Positions 1 through 8,013 of a stretch of DNA of 64,000 nt are shown piece after piece. Every line of letters begins with the position of its first letter. The stretch's first letter is position 1. The DNA comes from Dyella humicola. GTDB taxonomy: Bacteria > Pseudomonadota > Gammaproteobacteria > Xanthomonadales > Rhodanobacteraceae. Position numbers and translations under genes: made by a program. The DNA lies in the NCBI RefSeq assembly GCF_026283945.1, contig NZ_JAPDPC010000002.1:248001-312000 (forward strand), in the 5' to 3' direction. The notes below the pieces were generated by a model. The model saw only the letters and a program-made list of their open reading frames with translations, was not told where the DNA came from and searched no databases.

Positions 1-276
1 GTCGAGGTAGTCGGCGATCAGTCGCACCGGCTGGCCGAGCTTGTCGCTCAACCAGGTGGAGACCGCGGCCAGCGAGGATTCGGCGTCGAACTGGCCTTCC
101 TTGGGGCGGCCCAGGTGCGACAGCACCATGACCTTGGCACCCGCGTCGCGAGCCAGCTTGAGCGTAGGCAGGGCCGCTTCCAGGCGCTGGGTCGAGGTGA
201 TCCGGCCGTTCTCGATCGGTACGTTCAGATCTTCGCGGATCAGTACGCGCTTGCCGCGCAGCTCCAGATCGCTCAT
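1..276 (-). CDS. pgk: Phosphoglycerate kinase, N-terminal part (runs off the window)
   Basis: Phosphoglycerate kinase catalyses the ATP-forming step of glycolysis from 1,3-bisphosphoglycerate. Only the first 92 codons are present; the gene continues past base 1. The reverse strand reads [20 protein letters not shown] at the start, then the family-typical SHLGRPKEG segment at about residues 53-61, which lines the 3-phosphoglycerate site. The ATG at 276-274 agrees with the short N-terminus of bacterial Pgk. The gene is divergent from maiA, with about 160 bp of shared upstream DNA. Identity is clear despite truncation. Confidence 0.93.
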   Translation of the reverse strand, partial: MSDLELRGKRVLIREDLNVPIENGRITSTQRLEAALPTLKLARDAGAKVMVLSHLGRPKEGQFDAESSLAAVSTWLSDKLGQPVRLIADYLD

Positions 277-436
277 GCGGGTGACGGACACGGCGGAACT
301 CCCTTGCTTGGATTCGTGGAAACGGACGCCCGGAGGCGCGAACCGCGTATTGTCCCGTCCGGCCGCCGGCGATGCAAACCAGGCGACAGGTATCCTAGGC
401 AATCACTATTTCAGTCTGCCCGCAAAGGACACGATC

Positions 437-1102
437 ATGACCCCGGATTTGGTCTTGTATGGCTACTGGCGTTCGAGTGCCGCCTATCGCGTTCGTATTG
501 CCTTGAATCTCAAAGGCTTGGCCTATGAGTCGCAGCCGGTCCACCTGGTCCGGGACGGTGGCGAACAGCATGCCCCGGACTATCGGGCCTTGAATCCGCA
601 GGAGCTGGTGCCTTGCCTCGTCGACGGCGGGCAGGTGTTTACCCAGTCGATGGCCATCATCGAATACCTCGACGAGACCCGGCCCACGCCACCCCTGCTA
701 CCCGCCGACCCGGCTGGTCGTGCCCGCGTGCGGGCGTTGTCTCAGGTATTGGCCTGCGATGTCCATCCGTTGGGCAATCTGCGGGTGCTGCAGCATGTCG
801 TGGCGCAGTTCGATGCTGACGAAGCCGCCAAGGGCGTGTGGTCGCGACACTGGATTGGGGAGGGCTTCAGGGCGCTTGAAGCGATGCTGGCTGGCAACGT
901 CGCGACCGGCCGCTTCTGCCATGGCGATCAGCCCGGCATGGCGGATGCCTGCCTGGCGCCGCAGGTCTACAACGCCGTGCGTTGGAAACTGCCGCTGGAC
1001 GACTTCCCGACGATCCAGCGTATCTATGCGGCGTGCCAGGCGCTGGAGGCGTTCCAGCAGGCGGCCCCGGAAGCGCAGTCAGACGCGCCTGCTGCAAGTT
1101 AG
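437..1102 (+). CDS. maiA: Maleylacetoacetate isomerase (zeta-class glutathione transferase)
   Basis: This 221-residue protein matches the zeta-class GST fold. It isomerises maleylacetoacetate to fumarylacetoacetate with glutathione in tyrosine/homogentisate breakdown. The N-terminal thioredoxin-like domain (about 1-85) has the SSAAYRVR active-site segment at residues 13-20. The usual Cys of the SSC motif is Ala here, so Ser13/Ser14 would activate glutathione. QSMAIIEYL is the glutathione-binding stretch, and the C-terminal half is helical. The frame is open for 132 codons upstream, but ATG 437 has an AAAGGA ribosome site and the family start, so the longer reading is rejected. No other tyrosine-catabolism gene is visible nearby. 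Confidence 0.92.
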   Translation: MTPDLVLYGYWRSSAAYRVRIALNLKGLAYESQPVHLVRDGGEQHAPDYRALNPQELVPCLVDGGQVFTQSMAIIEYLDETRPTPPLLPADPAGRARVRALSQVLACDVHPLGNLRVLQHVVAQFDADEAAKGVWSRHWIGEGFRALEAMLAGNVATGRFCHGDQPGMADACLAPQVYNAVRWKLPLDDFPTIQRIYAACQALEAFQQAAPEAQSDAPAAS

Positions 1103-1205
1103 GACAATGAATAAGCTGTCATTCCAGCGGCTCGCGCTGGAATGACAGCCAACCCAGGAGACGGGGACTTGAGCGATCGTCCCGGCCCTCGTCGCCCCTC
1201 GTTTA

Positions 1206-2321
1206 CTAGAAGCCCAGCCCGTACGGATCGTTGCCGACCAGTTCGGTGCTCTCCGATCCGCTGCCTTCAGACAAGCGAATCTTGAGCGACAGGCCGTCGC
1301 GGGAGTCGGCCTTGTTAAGTGCCTCATCCAGCTCGATGCGGCCTTCCTTGTACAGGCGGTAGAGCGACTGGTCGAACGTCTGCATGCCTTCCTGCAGGCT
1401 GCGGTCCATCGCTTCCTTGACGTCGTGCACCTGGCCGCGGCGAATCATGTCGCGGATCAGCGGCGTGTTGAGCAGCACCTCGGTAGCCGGCAGGCGGCGA
1501 CCGTCCTTGCCGACCACCAGACGCTGGCTGATTACCGCGCGCAAATTGAGCGCGAGGTTCATCAATACGTTCTTGTGCGCCGATTCCGGGAAGAAGTTGA
1601 GGATGCGTTCCAGCGTCTGGTCGGCGTTGTTGGAGTGCAACGTGGCCAGGCACAGGTGGCCGGTTTCGGAGAACGCGATGGCCGCTTCCATGGTGTCGGT
1701 ATCGCGGATCTCGCCGATCATGATCACGTCCGGTGCCTCGCGCATCGCATTGCGCAGGGCCTCGTGATAGCTGTGCGTGTCCAGGCCGACTTCGCGCTGG
1801 TTCACGATCGAGCGCTTGTGGCGGTGCAGGTACTCGATCGGATCCTCGATGGTGAGGATGTGGCCCGACGAGTGCTGGTTGCGGTGATCGATCATCGCCG
1901 CCAGCGTGGTCGACTTGCCGGAGCCGGTGGCGCCGACCACCAGGATCAACCCACGCGGCTCCATGATCAGTTCGCGGAAAATGCCCGGCAGCTGCAGCTG
2001 ATCGACGCTGGGAATCTCGCTCTTGATGGCACGGATCACCATGCCTACTTCGCCACGCTGCTTGAAGACGTTGATGCGGAAGCGGCCGGCTTCTTTCACC
2101 GCCAGCGCCATATTCAGCTCCAGGTCCCGCTCGAACTGCGGTACCTGGCCCTCGTCCATCAACGAATAGGCGATCTTCTTGACCATGCCGCTAGGCAGGC
2201 CGGTATTGCCCAGCGGGTACAGCTTGCCCTCGACTTTTATGTTCACAGGTGCGCCCGTCGTCAGGAACATATCCGACGCGCCCTTGTCAACCATTAGCTT
2301 GAGGAAGTAACCAATGTCCAC
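1206..2321 (-). CDS. pilU: Type IV pilus retraction ATPase, PilU type
   Basis: A 371-residue PilT/PilU-family hexameric ATPase that powers twitching-pilus retraction at the inner membrane. It has the Walker A loop GATGSGKST, an Asp box with IEDPIEY, a Walker B stretch with MIGEIRD, and the His-box ETGHLCLATLH. C-terminal GMQTFDQSLYRLY resembles PilU more than PilT. The start is taken as GTG 2321-2319 (VDIGYFLKLMVDKGASD) because AGGGG lies 6-10 bases upstream and the family begins here; the frame stays open far upstream without homology. pilT, which normally sits beside pilU, is absent from this locus. The gene is divergent from the DUF4398 pair. Confidence 0.88.
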   Translation of the reverse strand: MDIGYFLKLMVDKGASDMFLTTGAPVNIKVEGKLYPLGNTGLPSGMVKKIAYSLMDEGQVPQFERDLELNMALAVKEAGRFRINVFKQRGEVGMVIRAIKSEIPSVDQLQLPGIFRELIMEPRGLILVVGATGSGKSTTLAAMIDHRNQHSSGHILTIEDPIEYLHRHKRSIVNQREVGLDTHSYHEALRNAMREAPDVIMIGEIRDTDTMEAAIAFSETGHLCLATLHSNNADQTLERILNFFPESAHKNVLMNLALNLRAVISQRLVVGKDGRRLPATEVLLNTPLIRDMIRRGQVHDVKEAMDRSLQEGMQTFDQSLYRLYKEGRIELDEALNKADSRDGLSLKIRLSEGSGSESTELVGNDPYGLGF

Positions 2322-2405
2322 TCGAATCCCCTGAATTTCGCGCGCATTGCTAAAGTGGATTATGCCCGCCCACAATACGCTGCGACACTCCGAGAGGAAT
2401 GAGTG

Positions 2406-2975
2406 ATGGTGCACATCTTTTTCCCGCTGTTCGGGCGCCCTAGGGGTGCTCGCCTGGCGGTTTCGACCCTGACGCTGGCATTCACGCTGGCGCTTTCCGG
2501 CTGCGCCTCCACGCCGCCGCCGGACGGGATCATGAACCAGGCCCAGGTGCAGCTGCAGGCTGCCCGCGATGCCGACGCCGCCGATTACGCGCCGGTGGAC
2601 CTGGGTTTTGCGCAAAACAAGTTCCAGCAGGCCCAGGCCGCCATGGCCAAGGGCAAATATGACGATGCCGCTACCCTGGCCGACGAAGCCCGAGCGGATG
2701 CTGAGTTGGCCCGCGCCAAGGCCCGCCTTGCCGCGGCCCGGTCGCAGATCCAGAGCAAGGGCGACGCCAACCGCCAGCTGCGTGATCAGATCGACCAGTC
2801 GCTGAGCCATGAACAGCAGCAGGACCAGAGCCAGAATCCGGCCCTTCCGGTCCAGCAGCAGGCCCCGGCGGATATGCCGGCTCCCGCTGCTTCCTCGCTT
2901 GCCGAGCCCATCCCCCAGGGGCAGGGTTTCCAGACCGTACCCCAGTCGACCACTGACCAGGGAGGTCATCCATGA
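2406..2975 (+). CDS. DUF4398 family lipoprotein
   Basis: A 189-residue envelope protein. The N-terminal hydrophobic stretch ends in a lipobox, LSGC (Cys about residue 30), so it is probably a lipoprotein. The middle (about 40-130) is an Ala/Gln/Asp-rich helix typical of DUF4398, including the repeat-like FQQAQAAMAKGKYDDAATLADEA... region, and the tail is Gln/Pro-rich and probably disordered. ATG 2406 is preferred to GTG 2403 because AGGA at 2395-2398 is well spaced for it. The stop overlaps the next start as ATGA, implying coupled translation. Function is unknown; the family is often found with OmpA-like proteins in Pseudomonas and relatives. Confidence 0.8.
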   Translation: MVHIFFPLFGRPRGARLAVSTLTLAFTLALSGCASTPPPDGIMNQAQVQLQAARDADAADYAPVDLGFAQNKFQQAQAAMAKGKYDDAATLADEARADAELARAKARLAAARSQIQSKGDANRQLRDQIDQSLSHEQQQDQSQNPALPVQQQAPADMPAPAASSLAEPIPQGQGFQTVPQSTTDQGGHP

Positions 2976-3607
2976 ATACCTTGACCCTCCGTTGTTCGGC
3001 GCTCGTTCTGGCGATGGCTGCCGTGGGTATCGCTCACGCCAGCAACAAGGACGACATGGACATCGCCCGCTTGAACAGCAGCCTTGACCAGCTCGCCAGC
3101 GACCCGGCGCTGGGCAGCTACGCCCAGGCTGAGCAGGCACGCGCCCGCGACGCCATCAACCAGCTGGCTCAGGCCCGCTCCCGCGACCGTGCCCATGCGC
3201 TCTATCTGGCCGAGCGCCGGGTCGACCTCGCACGCGCCACGGCACAGCTGCAGGACGCGCAGCTGAAGATCAACCAGCTCGACCGCGAGCACGACCAGAT
3301 CCTGCTCGACGGCAGTCGCCGCGAGGCCGATCAGGCCCGCCGTGAGCTCGATCGCCAGCGCCTGCAGTACCAGATGGCGCAGGAAGAGGCCGCACGCCAG
3401 CAGGCAGAAGGTGCCGAAGCCACCGCCCAGGCGCAGGCCGAGGCGCTGCAGGCCAAGAAGCTCGCCGCCGCGCAGGCCAAGGCCGCCAATGCCGCCAAAA
3501 AGCAAGCCGACTTGGCAGCCCAGGCAGCGCGAGCGATGCGTGCGCAGATGCAGGGCGACAGCTCGTCCTCTGACGACAGCAGTTCAAAGAAAGATCAGGG
3601 CAAGTAA
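2972..3607 (+). CDS. Second DUF4398 family protein, periplasmic coiled coil
   Basis: A 211-residue protein with a signal peptide (cleavage probably after AHA, near residue 23) and no lipobox. The rest is an almost continuous Ala/Gln/Arg/Glu-rich helix (about 30-190), then a Ser/Asp/Lys tail. It resembles the upstream lipoprotein in composition and in the DUF4398-like alternation of Ala, Gln and charged residues. Its ATG lies in the ATGA overlap with that gene, so the two are almost certainly co-translated and may act together in the periplasm. No catalytic residues are visible. A hairpin follows 16 bases after the stop. Confidence 0.78.
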   Translation: MNTLTLRCSALVLAMAAVGIAHASNKDDMDIARLNSSLDQLASDPALGSYAQAEQARARDAINQLAQARSRDRAHALYLAERRVDLARATAQLQDAQLKINQLDREHDQILLDGSRREADQARRELDRQRLQYQMAQEEAARQQAEGAEATAQAQAEALQAKKLAAAQAKAANAAKKQADLAAQAARAMRAQMQGDSSSSDDSSSKKDQGK

Positions 3608-4009
3608 GACGCGAGCCCGTCCGAAGGCCGGCAGGGTGATCCTGTCGGCCTTCCTACTTTCGGTGAGTAGGGCAAGGCGAAGTCGCTTGCTGCGAGGTTT
3701 CGTTCAAGATCCGGAAAGTCTTCGTTGTATTCGTGCAAAAGACTGTTCTGGCAGCCTTTTTTTCGAATATTTGGCGGTCGATCTAGTCCCTTTGTGACGC
3801 TTGCATGACCCGGATCCGGGGAGTAGGGTCAAGTTCCCAAGGCGCACTTCGCCCCTTGGGTCATTGACCGGAATCATGCAGCTACCCACCCCCTACATCG
3901 AAGTCCATGGCCCGCTCAACCGGCATGGATGGCGGGCGCGTGCATGTCGTTCAGCGTCTGAGGGCGCCCCCACGGGTCGCCCGTCGTTCTCTCCAGAGGA
4001 GGTCGAATC
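3608..4009. other. Intergenic region upstream of ydcH
   Basis: About 400 bases with no credible gene. After the hairpin at 3623-3653 there is an AGTCTT/AAGACT inverted pair (about 3717-3745) followed by a run of seven T near 3763-3769, and a second stem, CCCAAGG (3836-3842) with CCTTGGG (3854-3860). These could be a terminator and a leader structure for ydcH. Short open frames here have no recognisable composition or homology. Confidence 0.5.
3623..3653 (+). terminator. Hairpin after the DUF4398 pair
   Basis: Two 13-base arms, GAAGGCCGGCAGG and CCTGTCGGCCTTC, pair with one G-T wobble around a 5-base loop just after the second DUF4398 stop. The following sequence (CTACTTT) has only a weak T run, so termination is probable but not certain. 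Confidence 0.6.
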
Positions 4010-4237
4010 ATGTTTGAAAACCAGCAGCGTGATGATGTCGAAGCCTTGATGAAGGCCGACGCGGAGTTTCGTCGGCTCTACCAACACCACCAAGAACTCG
4101 ACAGCAAGGTGCACGACGCCGAGATTGGCGTGCTTCCCATCGACGACATGACGTTATCGGGCATGAAGAAGGAGAAACTCCACGCGAAGGAGCGGCTCCA
4201 GCGCATGTGGGACAATCACGCGCACCGCATCAACTAA
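4010..4237 (+). CDS. ydcH: YdcH family small protein (DUF465)
   Basis: A 75-residue highly charged helical protein of the YdcH/DUF465 family, found across Proteobacteria with no established biochemical role. It matches the family in length, in the N-terminal helix FRRLYQHHQELDSKVHDAE (about 22-40) and in the C-terminal LKKEKL-like segment (MKKEKLHAKERLQRMW). A strong ribosome site, AGAGGAGG, lies just upstream of the ATG. It is monocistronic, with its own terminator hairpin downstream. Confidence 0.88.
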   Translation: MFENQQRDDVEALMKADAEFRRLYQHHQELDSKVHDAEIGVLPIDDMTLSGMKKEKLHAKERLQRMWDNHAHRIN

Positions 4238-4259
4238 ATCTGCGAGTTTTCGCATGAAC

Positions 4260-4311
4260 GCGGCCCCGGTACCTCCCGCAAGGGAACGGTTTCCGGGGCC
4301 GCTCCGTTTTT
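4260..4311 (+). terminator. Rho-independent terminator after ydcH
   Basis: A perfect 10-base stem GCGGCCCCGG (4260-4269) pairs with CCGGGGCCGC (4293-4302), and five T residues follow at 4307-4311. This is the expected form of an intrinsic terminator and separates ydcH from the downstream gene. Confidence 0.82.
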
Positions 4312-4402
4312 GGCATGGGGGAAGGGGGTACCGCGGCTCGGTTATCATCAGAGCCCCTTCTGGTCGTGATGACGCGACCGGTGCTTTCTGCAAGGAGTCC
4401 CC

Positions 4403-5773
4403 ATGACGGTCCACCAGAGTGTCCTCGAACTGATCGGACGTACCCCGATGGTACGCGCGCAGCGCCTGGACGTCGGACCGTGTCAGCTTTTCCTCAAGCT
4501 GGAGAGCACCAATCCTGGCGGATCGATCAAGGATCGCATTGGTCTCTCGATGATCGAGGGCGCCGAGCGCGCCGGAAAGATTCGTCCCGGCGACACCCTG
4601 GTGGAGGGTACCGCGGGCAATACCGGTCTTGGCTTGGCCCTGGTGGCCCAGCAGAAGGGCTACCGCCTGATCCTGGTGGTGCCCGACAAGATGAGCCGCG
4701 AGAAGATCTTCAACCTCAAGGCCATGGGTGCCGAAGTGGTGCTCACCCGCTCCGATGTCGCCAAGGGCCATCCGGAGTACTACCAGGACATGGCCGAGCG
4801 CATCGCGCGCGAGACCCCGGGTGCGTACTTCATCAACCAGTTCGGCAACATGGACAACCCGGCCGCGCATATCGCCACGACGGGACCGGAGATTCTCGAG
4901 CAGCTGGACGGGCAGGTCGATGCCATCGTGGTCGGTTGCGGCTCGTCGGGCACGCTCAGCGGACTGTCCAAGTTCTTCGCCGAGCATTCGCCAAGCACCG
5001 AGTTCGTGCTGGCCGATCCGGTTGGCTCAATCCTTGCGCAATACATCAACGAAGGCACGCTGTCGGCCAAGTCCGGCAGCTGGATGGTGGAGGGCATCGG
5101 TGAGGATTTTCTGCCGAGCATCAGCGACTTCACCCGCGTGAAGAAGGCCTATGCGATTCCCGACAAGGAAAGCTTCCTTGTGGCACGCGAACTGCTGGCG
5201 AAAGAGGGCATCCTCGGCGGGTCATCCACCGGCACGTTGCTGGCAGCGGCGCTGCGCTACTGCCGCGAACAGACCAGTCCCAAGCGTGTGGTGACCTTGG
5301 TCTGCGATACGGGCAACAAGTACCTGTCGAAGATGTACAACGATTACTGGATGCTCGACAACGGCTTCATCGAGCGCGAGCAGTATGGCGATCTGCGCGA
5401 CTTGCTGCTGCGCCCGTTCGCGCAGCGCGACACGGTGGTGATCGGGTCGAACGAGCTGCTGATGACAGCCTATACACGCATGAAGCTATACGACGTCTCC
5501 CAGCTTCCCGTGATGGACGGGGATCGCCTGGTAGGCATCCTGGACGAGTCCGATGTGCTGATGCACGTGCACTCCGACGAGAGCCGGTTCCGTGATGTCG
5601 TGTCCACCGCGATGACCAGCAACCTGGAGATGCTCGACGTGCGTTCGCCGATCGAAGCGTTGCTACCGGTATTCGATCGTGGCCACGTGGCCATCGTCGT
5701 CGATGGCGAGCAGTTCCTGGGCCTGATCACCCGGATCGATCTGCTGAACTATCTACGCCGCAAGGTGCATTGA
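4403..5773 (+). CDS. Cystathionine beta-synthase-type PLP enzyme with C-terminal CBS domains
   Basis: A 456-residue protein with a fold-type II PLP domain (about 1-320) and a pair of CBS regulatory domains (about 335-456). PLP would be held by Lys43 in GGSIKDRIG; EGTAGNTG (about 69-76) is the substrate loop and GCGSSGTLSG the phosphate-binding glycine loop. This architecture fits cystathionine beta-synthase, which condenses serine and homocysteine, though cysteine synthase activity cannot be excluded from sequence. The CBS pair may bind an adenosyl ligand. The best partner is metB at 20875, with which it would make a reverse transsulfuration route. It stands alone, with AAGGAG before its ATG. 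Confidence 0.85.
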   Translation: MTVHQSVLELIGRTPMVRAQRLDVGPCQLFLKLESTNPGGSIKDRIGLSMIEGAERAGKIRPGDTLVEGTAGNTGLGLALVAQQKGYRLILVVPDKMSREKIFNLKAMGAEVVLTRSDVAKGHPEYYQDMAERIARETPGAYFINQFGNMDNPAAHIATTGPEILEQLDGQVDAIVVGCGSSGTLSGLSKFFAEHSPSTEFVLADPVGSILAQYINEGTLSAKSGSWMVEGIGEDFLPSISDFTRVKKAYAIPDKESFLVARELLAKEGILGGSSTGTLLAAALRYCREQTSPKRVVTLVCDTGNKYLSKMYNDYWMLDNGFIEREQYGDLRDLLLRPFAQRDTVVIGSNELLMTAYTRMKLYDVSQLPVMDGDRLVGILDESDVLMHVHSDESRFRDVVSTAMTSNLEMLDVRSPIEALLPVFDRGHVAIVVDGEQFLGLITRIDLLNYLRRKVH

Positions 5774-5910
5774 ATGGCGGCTTGAGGCGAGTCCAGGATG
5801 AATGATCCGATCGCCCGCCCGTTGCCATGAAAGCTTGTTGAAATCGCGTGCGTGGAAAGTCGCCGTTCGCGGCCGCCTGGATCGCACCTGTTTCGAAGGA
5901 GTAACACCCG

Positions 5911-7740
5911 ATGTGTGGAATCGTTGCCGCTGCCGCCCAGCGTGATGTGGCGCCGCTGTTGATCGCCGGCCTGAAGGCGCTGGAATATCGCGGATACGAC
6001 TCGGCCGGTCTGGCCGTGCTGGATCGCGGCGAGATTCGCCGCGTACGCGCGAAGGGCAAGGTGCGCGAGATGGAATCGCTGTATCTGGCCGAGCCCTTCC
6101 CTGGTGGCACCGGCATCGCGCACACCCGCTGGGCCACGCATGGCGTGCCCAATGAGGCGAATGCGCATCCGCACATGGCCGGCAGCGTAGCGCTGGTGCA
6201 CAACGGCATCATCGAGAACTACGCCAGCCTGCGCGCCGATCTGCAGGCGCGCGGTCACGTATTTACCTCGGAGACCGACACCGAGGTGATGGCCGCCCTG
6301 ATCAACGAACACGTCGAGTCGGGCTTGAGCCTTCGCGATGCCGTGATGGCGACCGTGCGGGAGCTCGAGGGTGCCTATGCCATTGCCGTGATCAGCAGCA
6401 AGGAGCCGGGTCGCGTCATCGGAGCACGCCATGGCGCGCCGCTGCTGATTGGCGTGGGTATTGGCGAGCATTTCCTGGGTTCGGATGCGCAGGCCCTGAT
6501 CCAGGTCACCAACAAGATCATCTATCTCGACGAGGACGACGTTGCCGAGATCACGCGCGATAGCGTGGCGATCTTCGGTCTCGACGGTCAGCGTGTCGAG
6601 CGCTCCATGCATGAAAGCGAGTTGTCGGCCGATGCGGTGGAACGTGGTGAGTATCGCCACTACATGCAGAAGGAGATCTTCGAACAGCCCCATGCCGTGG
6701 CGGCAACGCTGGAGGCGCGCATCGGTCCGCATGGCGTACTGCCCAATATCTTCGGCGTTGATGGCGATGAGCTGCTGAATCGCGTGCGCGGCCTGCATAT
6801 CATCGCCTGCGGCACCAGCTATCACGCGGGCCTGGTCGCCAAGTACTGGCTCGAGGAGTACGCGCGCCTGCCGGTGAGCGTCGAAGTAGCGAGCGAGTAT
6901 CGCTATCGCGAAGCGGTGGTGCCCGATGGCACGCTGTTTGTTGCCATCTCTCAGTCGGGCGAAACGGCAGACACGCTGGCTGCCATGCGCGAGTCTCGTC
7001 GCCGCGGCTATCTCGGCACCTTGGCCATCTGCAACGTGCCCGAATCGTCGGTGGTTCGCGAGGCTGATCTCAAGCTGATGACGCGTGCTGGCCCGGAAAT
7101 CGGTGTGGCATCGACCAAGGCGTTCACGACCCAGTTGGCTGCGCTGGCCCTGCTTACCCTTCATCTGGCGCAATCGCGTGGACTGGATCGCGCGCGCTAT
7201 GTGGATCTGTGCACACAGCTGCAGCACCTGCCGCGAGCCCTCGAAGACGCGCTCAAGCTGGAGCCGCAGATCATCGAGCTTTCGGCGCATCTGATCCATC
7301 GCCAGCACGCGCTGTTCCTCGGGCGCGGTGCGCAATATCCGGTGGCATTGGAAGGCTCGCTGAAGCTCAAGGAAATCTCCTATATCCACGCCGAGGCTTA
7401 TCCTGCCGGCGAACTCAAACACGGTCCGTTGGCGCTGGTCGACGAAGACATGCCCGTCATCGCGGTGGCCCCCAACGGTCCGCTGCTGGACAAGCTCAAG
7501 TCCAACCTGCAGGAAGTGCGGGCGCGTGGCGGCGAATTGCTCGTGTTCGCCGATGGCGAAGCCTGCCTCGAAGGCAACAACGCTCGTGGCGTCACACTGC
7601 GCATCAACGGTGGTGGTGATTTCATCGCTCCCGCTGTGTTCACCGTGCCACTGCAGTTGCTCGCTTATCACGTGGCCGTGCTGCGCGGTACCGACGTCGA
7701 CCAGCCGCGTAACCTGGCCAAGTCGGTCACGGTGGAATAG
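5911..7740 (+). CDS. glmS: Glutamine--fructose-6-phosphate aminotransferase (isomerizing)
   Basis: A 609-residue GlmS that makes glucosamine-6-phosphate, the entry to UDP-GlcNAc for peptidoglycan, lipid A and O-polysaccharide. It begins MCGIV, so after Met removal Cys2 becomes the glutaminase nucleophile. RGYDSAG and HTRWATHG belong to the N-terminal amidotransferase domain (about 1-240). Two SIS sugar-isomerase domains follow, with CGTSYHA and SQSGETADT as signatures, and the C-terminus NLAKSVTVE is typical. AAGGAG precedes the ATG. It supplies precursor for the downstream sugar clusters, including WecB at 27895. Confidence 0.96.
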   Translation: MCGIVAAAAQRDVAPLLIAGLKALEYRGYDSAGLAVLDRGEIRRVRAKGKVREMESLYLAEPFPGGTGIAHTRWATHGVPNEANAHPHMAGSVALVHNGIIENYASLRADLQARGHVFTSETDTEVMAALINEHVESGLSLRDAVMATVRELEGAYAIAVISSKEPGRVIGARHGAPLLIGVGIGEHFLGSDAQALIQVTNKIIYLDEDDVAEITRDSVAIFGLDGQRVERSMHESELSADAVERGEYRHYMQKEIFEQPHAVAATLEARIGPHGVLPNIFGVDGDELLNRVRGLHIIACGTSYHAGLVAKYWLEEYARLPVSVEVASEYRYREAVVPDGTLFVAISQSGETADTLAAMRESRRRGYLGTLAICNVPESSVVREADLKLMTRAGPEIGVASTKAFTTQLAALALLTLHLAQSRGLDRARYVDLCTQLQHLPRALEDALKLEPQIIELSAHLIHRQHALFLGRGAQYPVALEGSLKLKEISYIHAEAYPAGELKHGPLALVDEDMPVIAVAPNGPLLDKLKSNLQEVRARGGELLVFADGEACLEGNNARGVTLRINGGGDFIAPAVFTVPLQLLAYHVAVLRGTDVDQPRNLAKSVTVE

Positions 7741-8013
7741 CGCCTCGTTGAGGCCGGCAAGTTGCGGCCTACGCAGGTTGTTCCTGACGAAGCCTTGGTT
7801 GAATCGCTATAGGCAACGCAGACTGGCCTCTGTGTTCCTGGAAAGGAAATGCCGTCTTCGCGCCCAGGACCGGCCGGCCGCAGGCCATGTCAGCAGGACG
7901 GCGAAGGAATTTTTGGAGAAGAAAATGGCTAAGGGCGTGCGGTCAATGATGCTGAAGTCCCATGACGACGAGCGCTCGACATCACTTTGCGGGTGCGAGC
8001 GTGAGGCTGATCG

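Noticed and set aside
41-436. N-terminal extension of maiA (132 codons)
   Set aside because: It lies opposite pgk and has no family homology; ATG 437 has a ribosome site and the correct start.
1425-2297. 290-codon plus-strand frame opposite pilU
   Set aside because: pilU motifs are clear on the minus strand; this is a shadow.
5749-7671. 640-codon reverse-strand frame opposite glmS
   Set aside because: glmS is strongly supported on the plus strand; the reverse frame is a composition shadow without a domain.
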